Assembly (NCBI GenBank): GCA_016926115.1
Contig: JAFGPF010000045.1
Coordinates: forward strand, 1-9,562
DNA length: 9,562 nucleotides
Direction of reading: 5' to 3'
Origin: Dehalococcoidales bacterium
GTDB lineage: Bacteria; Chloroflexota; Dehalococcoidia; Dehalococcoidales; RBG-16-60-22
Both the position numbers and the translations under genes were made by a program. Below the pieces are notes generated by a model. The model did not search any database. It was not told the origin of the DNA and saw only the letters and a list, made by a program, of their open reading frames with translations. The stretch's first letter is position 1. Every line of letters starts with the position of its first letter. This document shows, in pieces, positions 1 to 8,700 of the stretch.

Positions 1-256
1 CCCGTCATTCCCGTGCAAACGGGAATCCATGCCCCAATGTCATTCTGAGCGAAGCGAAGAATCTCGTACCTCTGCTCACGGTGAGTCCGTCGAACAGTGA
101 ACTACTTCGTCATTCTGGCGAAAGCCGGAATCCAGACCCCTCCCCGCCCCTCGTAAGTTATCTATTCCCACCCGGGCCGCCCTCGTATCATCAGCGGCTT
201 AGCCCTAAAAATAATTAACCCTCTCCCTTGATGGGAGAGGGCAGGGTGAGGGTGAC
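1..256. repeat. Composite intergenic hairpin repeat, copy A
   Basis: This gene-free stretch has three modules. First come short hairpins with TCATT and AATC flanks: ATTCCCGT/ACGGGAAT with loop GCAA at 7-26, a weaker ATTCT/AGAAT pair at 42-62, and ATTCTGGC/GCCGGAAT with loop GAAA at 112-131 (one G-T pair). An imperfect TCACGGT/ACAGTGA pair sits at 76-100. Second is a core at about 147-201 containing GTTATCT, ACCCG and CCGCCCTCG. Third is a pyrimidine/purine hairpin at 219-241. The same order recurs in the same orientation at 5215-5411, so this is a repeat family and not chance structure. The element begins at or before the window edge. It resembles REP-type or MITE-like intergenic repeats. I see no protein that would move it. 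Confidence 0.75.
206..241 (-). terminator. Probable intrinsic terminator of rmuC
   Basis: A perfect 9-base-pair stem, CCCTCTCCC (219-227) with GGGAGAGGG (233-241), closes a 5-base loop. Read on the minus strand it is followed by TTAATTATTTTTA (218 down to 206), a T-rich tail as expected for Rho-independent termination. It lies about 64 bases past the rmuC stop codon. The hairpin is also the third module of the composite repeat, so its terminator role may be incidental. Confidence 0.5.
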
Positions 257-304
257 ACCCACTGTAATTGCGAGAGAGTATATCAATCATATTATACGCT
301 CTGG

Positions 305-1459
305 TTACTCAGCTTCATCGGTTTCTTCATCAGGATTAACTAATTCAGATTCTCCGTCAACCAGCGGAGTTTCTAAAATGCCTCTTTCCTTTCTTAAATC
401 ATCAATTTGCCTCAATGGGCGATCAAGCATCCTGGACCGTGTCGATGTTAACCTTCCATATTCTTCATCTGCTTGTTTGATTCGATCTCCTACTTTTTTC
501 ATTGATCCTTTAAATCTGCCCCATTGCTCGTAAAACGTTCCGAATAACGATAATATCCGGTCTGCTGTTTGTTCTAATGTGAAATTATCTACCGCTTGTC
601 TCATTACACACAATACTGCAAATAAGGTGATAGGTGAACACAACATGACTTTCTCTTTTAAAGAGTCATCTAACATGGAAGCGTCATTTTCATGAAGAAA
701 GCAGAATATTTGCTCATTGGGAATAAACATAATAGCGTAATCCACTGTATTTTCTTCTGGATTAATATAATCGCGGGTTTTTACCTCTTTGATTTTCTTG
801 CGAGCATCAGATATAAATTTTTGCTTATAAGTAGCTTTATCGGATTCTGACTGGGCATTGAGGTAATTTAAGTAATTGTCTAGTGGAAACTTAACATCCA
901 TGTTTACTTTTAGATTTTTAGGTAATATAAATGTATAGTCTGGTCGAGTACCCGTTGTCTCCTGTGTCTTTTGCTTTACATAATTCACATTTTCGATAAA
1001 TCCCACGAGTCGTAATATGTCTTCTGCCATTCTCTCACCCCACTGCCCCCGCTCCCTTGTATTCGCCAAGGCTAGCTGTAATTTATCCGTTGTACCTTGG
1101 AGTTTGTTGGTTTGTTCCGCTGTATTTTTCAGTTGGGTACTAATTTCAACAAACGATTTCTCTCTTTTAACATCAAACTCTGTTACTGATTTTTCTACCT
1201 TTACTAACTCACTTCTAATTTCTTCTAATGTTTTGTCAATTAGCTTTTTCTTTTCTTCCAGTTGTCCTGCTCCTGTTTGTGTTTGTGTTGCAAGAGTTTG
1301 GTTTGCTAATTTGAGGAATTCCTCTGAGTTTTTTCTTAAAGCATCTAATGAAAGAGCCGAAAAAGAACTCTCTAAATCTTTCTTTCGAAAGCGATTTATA
1401 ACGAGAACTATGATCGTTCCTACAATAATGCCTGCTACAAAGAGTCCCGCATATTCCAT
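305..1459 (-). CDS. rmuC: RmuC family DNA recombination protein
   Basis: A 384-residue protein of the RmuC family, predicted nucleases linked to limiting recombination at inverted repeats; their exact biochemical role is not settled. An N-terminal membrane segment (about residues 5-22) is followed by a basic stop, RFRKK, and a long charged coiled coil (about 30-130). The RmuC core spans about 135-330 with the family hallmarks RGQWGE (137-142), RPDYTFILP (172-180) and DVKFPLDNY (188-196). These resemble a PD-(D/E)XK nuclease fold, with D174, D188 and K190 as candidate catalytic residues. The acidic tail (about 365-384) looks disordered. The ATG at 1459 is preceded by AGGAGGAGGAT (1470 down to 1460), a near-ideal ribosome binding site. 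Base composition is far more AT-rich than the neighbours, suggesting acquisition by transfer. It appears to be transcribed alone, since its own promoter-like box lies in the gap to pyrE. Confidence 0.93.
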   Translation of the reverse strand: MEYAGLFVAGIIVGTIIVLVINRFRKKDLESSFSALSLDALRKNSEEFLKLANQTLATQTQTGAGQLEEKKKLIDKTLEEIRSELVKVEKSVTEFDVKREKSFVEISTQLKNTAEQTNKLQGTTDKLQLALANTRERGQWGERMAEDILRLVGFIENVNYVKQKTQETTGTRPDYTFILPKNLKVNMDVKFPLDNYLNYLNAQSESDKATYKQKFISDARKKIKEVKTRDYINPEENTVDYAIMFIPNEQIFCFLHENDASMLDDSLKEKVMLCSPITLFAVLCVMRQAVDNFTLEQTADRILSLFGTFYEQWGRFKGSMKKVGDRIKQADEEYGRLTSTRSRMLDRPLRQIDDLRKERGILETPLVDGESELVNPDEETDEAE

Positions 1460-1505
1460 ATCCTCCTCCTATATGCCGGTTGGCTTAATAGCCATGTCTT
1501 CCAAA

Positions 1506-1511
1506 ATTATA
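1506..1511 (-). promoter_or_regulatory. Candidate -10 box for rmuC
   Basis: The minus strand reads TATAAT at 1511 to 1506, about 47 bases ahead of the rmuC ATG, giving a predicted leader of about 40 bases. No good -35 hexamer lies 16-18 bases upstream. A perfect TTGACA is present at 1524-1519, but only 7 bases from TATAAT, so the two cannot act as a normal pair. Support rests on the -10 match and on position. Confidence 0.4.
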
Positions 1512-1599
1512 CTCCAGTTGTCAAATAATCGACCATCAATAATAGTACTAGGAGTAATGAGTGAGTACAGGCGATAAATGGGCGATACTAACTCTTCGA

Positions 1600-2166
1600 C
1601 TAACTGCTGCCGGGCTTCACCAGCGGGATGCCCCGGGCGCAAAGCGGGCAGTCCTCGGGCGGGTAGGTGACTACCTCCGTGGTGTGGCAGGCGAAGAAGG
1701 GCACGCTGAAGTCCGTTTTACCGTCGGAGCGGTCGACGAGTATTCCGATTCCCGCCACGATGCCGCCCGTCTGCTCGACCGCCTCCATGACCCCCCGCAC
1801 CGAGCCTCCCGTGGTGAGGATATCGTCGACCACCAGCACTTTTTCTCCGGGGTCGATTTTGAAGCCGCGACGGAACACGCGGCTGCCGGAATCGTCTTTC
1901 TCGGCGAAGATACTGCGTACTCCCAGCTGACGGGCGGTCTCGTACGATAATATGATGCCGGGGGTGGTAGGTCCCGCCACGACGTTGATGTCCTGACCGC
2001 GGAAATGGTCGGCAATTATGGCGCAGAGCTTCTCCGTGTATTCGGGGAACTGCAGGACGCGGGCTTTTTCCCAGTAGACCGGCGAGTGCAGGCCGGAAGT
2101 CAGCAGGAAGTGCCCCTTGAGTAGTGCTCCCGACTTCTCGAACATTCGCTCGACGCTGTCTGTCAT
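1600..2166 (-). CDS. pyrE: Orotate phosphoribosyltransferase
   Basis: A 188-residue cytosolic enzyme that joins orotate to PRPP to give orotidine 5'-phosphate and pyrophosphate, the fifth step of pyrimidine synthesis. The PRPP-binding motif VLVVDDILTTGGS is at residues 110-122. The N-terminal SGLHSPVYW (24-32), the AGPTTPGIIL loop (64-73), the FAEK segment (87-90) and LVDR (143-146) follow the family order. The C-terminal CPLCARGIPLVKPGSS (173-188) is typical of the Thermus/Thermotoga-type subgroup. An in-frame start exists at 2211 but would overlap lepB. The ATG at 2166 has GGAG at 2177-2174 with a 7-base spacer and begins exactly where homologues do. It lies 25 bases after the lepB stop on the same strand, so the two genes are probably co-transcribed. 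No clear terminator was seen after its TAG stop. Confidence 0.95.
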   Translation of the reverse strand: MTDSVERMFEKSGALLKGHFLLTSGLHSPVYWEKARVLQFPEYTEKLCAIIADHFRGQDINVVAGPTTPGIILSYETARQLGVRSIFAEKDDSGSRVFRRGFKIDPGEKVLVVDDILTTGGSVRGVMEAVEQTGGIVAGIGILVDRSDGKTDFSVPFFACHTTEVVTYPPEDCPLCARGIPLVKPGSS

Positions 2167-2173
2167 GTACGTT

Positions 2174-2177
2174 CTCC
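2174..2177 (-). promoter_or_regulatory. Ribosome binding site that sets the pyrE start
   Basis: GGAG on the minus strand, 7 bases before the ATG at 2166. It lies in the 25-base gap between the lepB stop and pyrE and favours the 188-residue form over the longer in-frame start at 2211. Confidence 0.65.
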
Positions 2178-2191
2178 GTACCGTATCAGGT

Positions 2192-2740
2192 TTAGTTCTG
2201 GGCGCTGGCAATCTGGCTGCCGAGGGGGTATTCGGGGATGACTCCCCACAGTTCCGGCGGCCAGGTGGACAGCCAGGCTTTACCGTGTATATCCGTCCGT
2301 TCCACTAACCAGCCGTTATGCGAGTCGTTGCTGCGATTTCTATTGTCGCCGAGGACGAAGTAATGTCCTTCCGGCACCGTCCTTTTGGACATGCTGTACG
2401 AAGGATTGCTCATGATGTAAGGTTCGTCCAGCGCCACGTCGTTGACGTAGACCGCCCTGTTCTTGACTTCCACCGTGTCGCCGGGCAACCCGATAACCCG
2501 CTTGATAAAGTCCTCGTCGCTGCTGTCGGGCGCTTTGAAGATAATAACGTCGCCCCTCTCCGGCGCTCCTATCCAGTCCCAGTAAGCGGCTTTATTGACG
2601 ACAACCCGCTGACCTTCGTAAAAACTGGGCTCCATGCTGGTCATGAACACCTCGTAGGTCTGGATGGTCCCCCGCGCCACGAAGAATATCACCAGCGCCA
2701 GGGCGATGGTTATCAGGATTTCACGAAAAAATGTTCTCAT
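2192..2740 (-). CDS. lepB: Signal peptidase I
   Basis: A 182-residue type I signal peptidase (family S26) that removes signal peptides from exported proteins at the outer face of the cytoplasmic membrane. One N-terminal membrane segment (about 8-24) anchors it. The catalytic serine is S35 in TSMEPSF. The general-base lysine is K80 in FIKRVIGLPGD. Box D/E reads YFVLGDNRNRSNDS (127-140). These boxes are complete, so the enzyme should be active. Length fits the short Gram-positive type enzymes. An in-frame ATG 39 bases upstream (2779) would begin upstream of the TATAAT box at 2768-2773. The ATG at 2740, with GAGG at 2754-2751 and a 10-base spacer, is preferred. It is the first gene of a probable lepB-pyrE operon. 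The segment after DS (HNGWLVERTDIHGKA) departs somewhat from the common form. Confidence 0.93.
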   Translation of the reverse strand: MRTFFREILITIALALVIFFVARGTIQTYEVFMTSMEPSFYEGQRVVVNKAAYWDWIGAPERGDVIIFKAPDSSDEDFIKRVIGLPGDTVEVKNRAVYVNDVALDEPYIMSNPSYSMSKRTVPEGHYFVLGDNRNRSNDSHNGWLVERTDIHGKAWLSTWPPELWGVIPEYPLGSQIASAQN

Positions 2741-2767
2741 CGGGATTTTTCCTCGGCTTCTGCACAA

Positions 2768-2773
2768 ATTATA
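2768..2773 (-). promoter_or_regulatory. Consensus -10 box of the lepB-pyrE operon
   Basis: The minus strand reads TATAAT at 2773-2768, predicting a start near 2761 and a short leader of about 20 bases before the lepB ATG at 2740. The -35 region at 17 bases (TGGCGG) is a poor match. Its place right before the chosen ATG supports that start. Confidence 0.5.
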
Positions 2774-2824
2774 CCTCATTTAGCCCTGTACCGCCAGTAC
2801 GTTATGTTGTCCCCGGCAGTCTCC

Positions 2825-2853
2825 TTGCGAAAACCCGCCCCAGGTATTAGGAT
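2825..2853 (+). promoter_or_regulatory. Weak candidate promoter for the small membrane protein
   Basis: TTGCGA (2825-2830), a 17-base spacer, then TAGGAT (2848-2853); each hexamer matches the sigma-70 consensus at 4 of 6 positions. The predicted start near 2860 would put the alternative TTG start codon (2859) at the transcript end, favouring the ATG at 2886. It lies back to back with the lepB promoter. Confidence 0.3.
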
Positions 2854-2885
2854 TAATATTGACCCTGCCGTTCAGGACCCGCCGT

Positions 2886-3344
2886 ATGAAAATCACGCAG
2901 AGACTCCTGATGCTGAAAAATTCCCGGCTGACGACCCGCGTTCTACTCGGGTTGTTCGCGGCGCTGATTGTCTGTACCATATTCGTCGGACTGGACAACG
3001 CCACCGGTATCATCATCGGCTGGTTTGCCATCACGTTTCTGGTAACGGCGGTGGTGCGTAACTGGCAGAAAATCTGGTATTTTCTGGCGCTGCTCTTTGT
3101 CGCTGTCCTGGGCGCTATCTTTTTATCCTTCCTGTATATGGAGGTAGCCCTGCCTCTTGCCGGGTGGATATGGGGCCCCGATGCCTCGCAGAGTGTGCCC
3201 TGGCGGATTTTCCACGTGATAATCACCAATATTATCCTGCTGTTTACCCCCGTGGGTATCATCATCGGTCTGGTGGGAAGCGTCTGGCTGGGCATTACAC
3301 GGCTGGCGGGAACGCGTAAACGCGGCGATAAAAGCAGCACTTGA
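2886..3344 (+). CDS. Small multi-pass membrane protein of unknown function
   Basis: A 152-residue protein I do not recognise. After a basic N-terminus (KNSRLTTR) it shows hydrophobic segments at about residues 18-35, 38-57 and 62-83, then a tryptophan-rich loop containing GWIWGPDASQSVPW (93-106), and a further long hydrophobic stretch at about 107-137. It ends in a basic, probably cytoplasmic tail (RKRGDK). No catalytic motif or metal-binding cluster is visible. The ATG at 2886 has AGGA 8 bases upstream. An in-frame TTG at 2859 would add nine residues and has its own AGGA, so the start is not certain. Base composition matches the GC-rich neighbours and the hydrophobic pattern is regular, so it is likely a real gene. 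It diverges from lepB and is followed, with a new promoter, by plsY; a link to either is only positional. Confidence 0.72.
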   Translation: MKITQRLLMLKNSRLTTRVLLGLFAALIVCTIFVGLDNATGIIIGWFAITFLVTAVVRNWQKIWYFLALLFVAVLGAIFLSFLYMEVALPLAGWIWGPDASQSVPWRIFHVIITNIILLFTPVGIIIGLVGSVWLGITRLAGTRKRGDKSST

Positions 3345-3369
3345 CGACAGCCGTATTTTTGTGTATTTT
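3341..3369 (+). promoter_or_regulatory. Promoter of the plsY-glycosyltransferase operon
   Basis: TTGACG (3341-3346, 5 of 6 to consensus), a 17-base spacer, then TATTTT (3364-3369, 4 of 6). The -35 box overlaps the TGA stop of the preceding membrane-protein gene. The predicted start near 3376 leaves a leader of about 40 bases that contains the small inverted repeat GATAC/GTATC (3377-3391). It is the best-formed promoter in the window. Confidence 0.55.
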
Positions 3370-3415
3370 ATACCAAGATACTCAAGGTATCCTCTTTTCA
3401 CTAGAGTGATAATTG

Positions 3416-4051
3416 ATGGAAACTTTTAAAATAGCGCTGCTGTCCGTGGCCGCCTTCGGGCTGGGGGCTATCCCCTTCTCTCTGATTATCGGCAGGCTGT
3501 TCCTCCGCGACGATATCAGGGGCTACGGGGACGGCAATCCCGGCGCCTTTAACGTCTTCCGGGCGGGGGGACAGAAGACGGGCTACCTGGCTATAGTACT
3601 GGACGTCGCCAAGGGAGTGCCCTTCGTCTTTCTGGCGCACTCGGTCTTCGGCCTGTCCAATATCGCGGTGGTCGTCGTGGGTATGTGCGCCATACTCGGT
3701 CACGCCTTCTCGCCCTTCCTCCGCTGGCACGGCGGCAAGGCGGTGGCGGTCACCTTCGGGGTGCTCCTGGCGCTGCCCGAGCACGAGATGCTGCTGGCTT
3801 TCATCGCCTGCATGGTCGTCGGCGCCCTCTTTATAGAGGTCGATGCCTGGACAGTCGTATTCGGCGCGGGGGGCACACTGGCTTATATCGCCCTCACCCG
3901 GGGGAGTTCCTGGGAAACCCTGTTAATGCTGTGCATACTGGTGGTATTCACCGTCAAACACTTCAGTTCGCTGCGCGTCTTTCCCGGATTCCGCGGCAGG
4001 CTCGTGCGCTGGCTGCAGTCGATTATCCGGGGCACTCTAACCATTATTTAG
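3416..4051 (+). CDS. plsY: Glycerol-3-phosphate acyltransferase, PlsY family (divergent)
   Basis: A 211-residue polytopic membrane protein of the PlsY family, which moves an acyl group from acyl phosphate to glycerol 3-phosphate to make lysophosphatidate, the first step of phospholipid synthesis. The first membrane segment carries GAIPFS (17-22). Motif 1 is GDGNPGAFN (38-46; the usual form is GSGNxGAxN) and motif 2 is LGHAFSPFL followed by GGKAVAV (94-112; usually GGKGVAT). The third loop, which normally carries a basic N-R-x-x-x-G-E type motif, here reads KHFSSLRVFPGF (about 181-192) and looks different. Length and hydrophobic pattern fit the family. A TTG directly before the ATG (3413) is an alternative start adding one residue. 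The next gene starts 12 bases after the stop, so the two form an operon. The motif changes leave open that this is a paralogue with another acyl acceptor. Confidence 0.85.
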   Translation: METFKIALLSVAAFGLGAIPFSLIIGRLFLRDDIRGYGDGNPGAFNVFRAGGQKTGYLAIVLDVAKGVPFVFLAHSVFGLSNIAVVVVGMCAILGHAFSPFLRWHGGKAVAVTFGVLLALPEHEMLLAFIACMVVGALFIEVDAWTVVFGAGGTLAYIALTRGSSWETLLMLCILVVFTVKHFSSLRVFPGFRGRLVRWLQSIIRGTLTII

Positions 4052-4063
4052 AAAGGCTGGGGT

Positions 4064-5212
4064 ATGTTATATCAGGTCATCATAGCCGCCGGGCTGGTTA
4101 CCTTCCTGCTTAACCTCATACTTAACCTCCGGAACCTCAAGACTCCCGGGCGTACCAGCCGGGTACCCGCCGGGGCGCCGATGATTTCCGTCATGATACC
4201 GGCGCGGGACGAGGCGGCGAATATCGGAAACTGCCTGGAATCACTGCGGAAGCAGGACTACCCCAATTACGAAGTGCTGGTGCTCGACGATAACTCGTCG
4301 GATAACACCTCGGAGATTGTCGGTGAAATCGCGGCACAGGACCAGCGTGTTCGACTCTTCCGGGGCAAACCCCTCCCCGACGACTGGGCGGGCAAGCCCC
4401 ATGCCTGCTACCAGCTGGCGCAGGAGGCGAGGGGCGACTGGTTTCTGTTCGTTGACGCCGATACTACCCATGCTCCCTACATGCTGCGCAGCGTGCTTTC
4501 GCTGGCTATCAAGCTCAAGACGTCCCTGCTTTCCGGCTTCCCCCGTCAGCTGGCCAACTCCCTTCCCCAGAAGATAGCCATACCGGTGCTCTACTTCGTG
4601 ATATTAAGCTGGGTGCCGTTATGGTGGCTTCACCGTTCCCGGAAGCCCAGGCCCTCCCTGGCTATCGGGCAGTTCCTGCTCTTCAGCCGGGAGTCGTACT
4701 GGAGGATAGGCGGGCACGAAGCGGTCAAGGCGAGGATTCTGGAGGACGTCTGGATGGGCGTGGAGACGGTTCGTCGCGGCGGGCGTCACGTAGCTATCGA
4801 CCTTTCGCCGGTGGTCTTCTGCAACATGTACCGGAACATCGGGGCGATGTGGGAGGGGTTCATCAAGTGGACCTATTCGGTGGCGGCCATGTCGCGGCTG
4901 GGTTTGTTCGCATTGATTGTGGCGGGTTATTTCTTCTTCCTGGCTCCTTTTTACTGGCTCTGGAACGAGTATATCACGTTGATGGCGCCGTCCGTCTGGC
5001 GGAACGTGCTGCTCTTCCAGGTGGGGATTATCCTGCTGATGCGGGGACTCATCGATATACGCTTTAAAGAGCCGCTTATCTCCGCCATACTCCACCCCCT
5101 CGGTTTCGCTTTCCTGGTCGCCAGCGCCCTCTTCGCCGGCGGCAAGCGCCTGGTCGGCGCCGGGGTCAGCTGGAAGAAGCGCTTTTACGGCAGAGAATCA
5201 ACGGTAGAGTAA
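4064..5212 (+). CDS. Membrane-bound family 2 glycosyltransferase
   Basis: A 382-residue inverting GT-A transferase anchored in the membrane. An N-terminal membrane segment (3-21) precedes the catalytic domain, which shows MIPARDEAANI (44-54), the nucleotide-binding DDNSSD (75-80), DDWAGKPHAC (106-115), the metal-binding DAD (131-133), GQF (202-204) and the likely base region LEDVW (226-230). A hydrophobic stretch interrupts the domain at about 170-189, and three further segments follow at about 281-302, 314-331 and 340-358. The W-x-GK and MYRNIGAMWEGF features resemble the subgroup containing CrtQ, CruC and the hopanoid-linked HpnB/HpnI, whose members act on lipids. The exact substrate is not shown. 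GAAAGG 8 bases before the ATG serves as ribosome binding site. It follows plsY by 12 bases and shares its promoter. No carotenoid or hopanoid genes are in the window to fix a role. Confidence 0.9.
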   Translation: MLYQVIIAAGLVTFLLNLILNLRNLKTPGRTSRVPAGAPMISVMIPARDEAANIGNCLESLRKQDYPNYEVLVLDDNSSDNTSEIVGEIAAQDQRVRLFRGKPLPDDWAGKPHACYQLAQEARGDWFLFVDADTTHAPYMLRSVLSLAIKLKTSLLSGFPRQLANSLPQKIAIPVLYFVILSWVPLWWLHRSRKPRPSLAIGQFLLFSRESYWRIGGHEAVKARILEDVWMGVETVRRGGRHVAIDLSPVVFCNMYRNIGAMWEGFIKWTYSVAAMSRLGLFALIVAGYFFFLAPFYWLWNEYITLMAPSVWRNVLLFQVGIILLMRGLIDIRFKEPLISAILHPLGFAFLVASALFAGGKRLVGAGVSWKKRFYGRESTVE

Positions 5213-5214
5213 CG

Positions 5215-5411
5215 CCCGTCATTACAAGCGTAGCGAAGCAATCCGTCCCCATGCCATTCCCGCGCAGGCGGGAATCCAGCTACCCCACCTCGCCCCCTCG
5301 CTGTTATCTTTAACCACCCGAACCGCCCTCGCACCACTCACTGCTTATACCGTAGTTACTTAATCCCCTTCCCTTCACCAAATCCCGGAAGAAGGGGGTT
5401 AGGGGGATAGG
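5215..5411. repeat. Composite intergenic hairpin repeat, copy B
   Basis: It has the same three modules, in the same order and orientation, as the repeat at 1-256. It starts CCCGTCATT (5215-5223) like copy A. The hairpin module includes a decayed GCGTAGCGAAGC version (about 5221-5243) and a perfect ATTCCCGC/GCGGGAAT stem with loop GCAG (5256-5275). The core at about 5293-5346 shares CCCTCG, GTTATCT, ACCCG, CCGCCCTCG and GCTTA with copy A. The third module is a pyrimidine/purine inverted repeat, CCCCTTC (5365-5371) with GAAGGGG (5391-5397). It begins 2 bases after the glycosyltransferase stop. No stem here is followed by a T-run on the plus strand, so it is not a clear terminator. Confidence 0.75.
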
Positions 5412-5770
5412 TTCAATTAATATAACAGGCGGTGAGGTTATATGCGACAAAATCCCCTTTACGTTTTCCTCTACACCCTCTATTCTATAGATAAACATGC
5501 TGATTATAAAGCCCCTTGCACCTTAACGAAAAAACAGAAAAAGAATCAGAAATAAGGAAAATTAACGGAACGAATCGTAGCTGAATCGCGGAAAAACGCC
5601 TGAAAATGACAAAACGAATCGAAGCTGAAAATTAATCGTTTTTCAAATTCTGAAGCTGAAATAAAAAAATAAAAAAAAGCCTTTTTTACAGAACGAATCA
5701 AAGCTGATTATCTACGGCTTGTTTCTTGTCCAGAATGACATCTGGTAGGGTGGGGTTTTGAGGTTTGACC
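5412..5770. other. AT-rich intergenic spacer between convergent genes
   Basis: This stretch lies between copy B and the 3' end of the activase gene. It is rich in A and T, most extremely at 5661-5690, where A-runs and a T-run surround GCC. On the minus strand this reads as A-tract, GGC, long T-tracts; it could help end activase transcription, although the stem would be weak. A short inverted repeat CCAGA/TCTGG lies at 5730-5745. I see no convincing protein. A 62-codon minus-strand frame at 5310-5498 is mostly translation of the repeat. No tRNA or riboswitch was recognised. Confidence 0.6.
5569..5708. repeat. Cluster of 17-base direct repeats
   Basis: The plus strand carries AACGAATCGTAGCTGAA (5569-5585), AACGAATCGAAGCTGAA (5613-5629) and AACGAATCAAAGCTGAT (5692-5708), with a half-matching relative ending CTGAAGCTGAA at 5650-5660. 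The three good copies differ at only a few positions, and similarity extends a few bases upstream (AC, two variable bases, then AACGAATC). Start-to-start spacing is 44, then 79 bases, or 44, 31 and 48 with the weak copy. Spacing is too irregular and units too short for a CRISPR array. The function is unknown. Confidence 0.65.
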
Positions 5771-8700
5771 TTACCTTTGCTTCTGTATCAGGTGCTCCCG
5801 CGCCTGCTGGATGAACGCCTCGAAGCGTATCGATTCTCCCGGGTCTTTCGTGCCCTCCACCACCACGTTCAGGACGGGCAGGCCGTAGTCCTGGCGGAAC
5901 TGGTGCAGCAGCAGGCTCACGATTGTCCCCGGCATGCACCCGAACGGTATGATGTTCACTATCCCGTCGAAGCCGTGCTCCGCATACTCCACCACTCTCC
6001 CCATGCTCAGGATAGCCTCTCCCTCGACGGCGGGCGTCAGGTAGGTGTGCCCCCGGTCGATTATCGCCTGCGTCGGCAGCTCTCGCGTGAATAACTCTAT
6101 GGAGTCGTCGAACTGCTTCCGTAAAGGTTCGGCGACGTTCTCCTGGACAATCTCGGTGAGTTTCTGCCTCGCCCAGTCGCGCCAGCCGCCTTCGAGGTGA
6201 AGCCGGTTACGCCGCTTGCGCTGGTGGTCGATGTAGTCCAGCCATTCCTCCAGCGGCGGCACGCCGCACTGCGCCCCGAGCGCTTCCAGCTTGCTTATCA
6301 GCGAGTCGTTGGCGAACTGGTTGCTGCGCACGAATATCTCCCCTACGATTCCTATACGCGGCTTGGGGGTACCCGTGTCTATCTTAACCGATTCAAAGGC
6401 ATCTCTCGCCTCACTGGAGAGCTCTCGCAGCGTGCTGCTGCCCTGCCCGGTGTTCTTAATCAGCCTGTCCAGCCATTCTCTGTAAACGGCATCGGTGTCG
6501 CCCGCGTTTACCTCGTAGGGGCGCCTTTCCAGCACCATCTTCTGAATGGAATCGAGAACCGTGATAGCCCGCCAGGCATGGAGACGGAATCCCTGTCCCA
6601 GCGACGCCATGTCTTTGTGGTAGCCGCCCGTCTGGTCGAAGACGAGGATGGGCACCTGCTGCAGCCCCAGTTCGTCGAGTATCAGGCGGTGAAGTCGGTT
6701 ATACTGCCCGAAGCGGCAGGGCCCGCTGGCGGCGGGCATGAAGAAGGCGGCATGGCCGGGGTCGAAGTCCGGCGCCATGGTCTTCTTGACGATGTCCCCG
6801 CTGGTGATAATGCTGGGGTAGCATTCCTTGCCCGTGGTGTACTTGCGTCCGATTTCCAGGGTAAGGTCGTCCGACTCCGGCAGCGGTTCGGCATCGACGC
6901 CGCAATGCCGCATGGCGGCGGACAGGACGTAGCCGTGGTCTATCATGTAGGGCACGTATACACGCCGCGTGTTGGTGTGGTTGGACGAGATGCTGACCAG
7001 CGGTACATATTTGCTGGTGCCCCGCGTACTGGCGTTGCGTATCGTATCGATGAACGCCTCGCAGCGGGTGATGATACCGGCGTCCGCGGAATGTTCGTCG
7101 ATTTCTATGGTCAGGAAGGGCTTGCCCTCGGTCTCCTTACCGAAGTACTTGAGAAGGTAGGAGTCCGGTCCGCAGGCGAAGTTGGTGACGTACAGCCCGA
7201 ACAGCCGGGGGTCGCGGGCAATCATCCTGCCCGCGCAGAGAATTCTCTGTCCCGCTTTCCAGTACATATTGGGGTGTGCCTGGCTGACCTCATGCGCCAT
7301 CGACTTTAGCGGCAGGAAGTCCAGCGGTATCGCCAGTATATTCAAATCGCGCAGCTTTTCCGACAGGTTGAGGGTTATGGCTTCGTCGTAGGTGTTATAG
7401 GCGCGGCCGATGACGATGATTGCCTTCTCGTCCGGCTTGAGGTTGTCCAGGACTTCCTTGCCCCGCCGCTGCTGCCAGTCGTTGAAGGCGTCGAACGCTT
7501 CAAACCCGGTCTGGACGGCTTTGTCGATAAGTGCATTGGAGGTGATACCGGCGTCGCGGGCGCATTTCTTCAGGACGCGTTTCTGCCAGGCGCGACCGCG
7601 GTCGGGATGGATAACGGGCTTGAGTATCTTCGGCTGTTTGCCCGATGGATCAGCCAGCGATTCCTTGATGCGGGTGGAACTCAATAATATGTAGGGCAGG
7701 CTCTGGGTAAGGGGGCAGTTCCACGACTTATTGAAATCGTCGGACATTTTTTCCATGGTGCACTGGACGGGCAGGAAAATGAAGTCCGGCTCCTTTTCCA
7801 GCAGGTTGAGCATGTGCCCGTGGGCGAGCTTGATGGGCAGGCACGGCTCCTCGACGATGTTTTCCACGCCCTGGCGGATGATATGCCGGTTGGTGGGGTC
7901 GGAGAGCACCACCCGGAAGCCCAACTCCGTGAAAAACGCCTTCCACAACGGGTAAAGCTCATGGAAGAACAGCACCCGGGGTATACCCACCGTCTTGCCG
8001 TTGGGGCTGTCCGGTTCATCTTTCGGGTATGTGTTAATCAGCGCCTGGGCGCGTTCTTCGAACAGGCGCGGTATCTTTGAGGATTCGCGCTTCTCCTTCT
8101 GTTCCTGGCTGTCCCACTTGCCGCAGCGGGAGCCGTAGAAAAGGGGTTTCTCGCCTTCGAAGACGACCTTGTGGATTTCACACCGGTTTGAGCAGCTTTT
8201 ACACTCGAACGAGGACAGTTCGTATTGCCGGCTCGCCAGGTCGAACCCCCGGAATCGAGTCGGCTTTCCGGTGGACTCTATCTCCTCCCTCGCCAGCATG
8301 GCCACGCCGATAGCACCGAGGATATCATGGTGGGGCGGCACGGTAATTTCCTTGCCCAGCACGCTCTCGAAGGCGGCTTTAACGGCTCGATTGAAGGCGG
8401 TGCCTCCCTGGAACAGGATATGGTCGCCGATTTTCCGGTCTTCGACTACCTTGGTAAGGTAGTTCTTGACGACCGAATACGCAAGTCCCGCCACCAGGTC
8501 TTCCTTGGCGGCGCCGCGCTGCTTGCAGTAGTTCTGCTGTGATTCCATGAAGACGGTGCAGCGTTCGCCCAGGTCAAGCGGCTTTTTGGACACCATTCCC
8601 AGGTTGCCGAATTCTTCTTTGATATTTATACCCAGTTTTTCCGCCTGCTCTTCCAGGAAAGAGCCGGTGCCGGCGGCACATACCTTGTTCATGGCGAAGT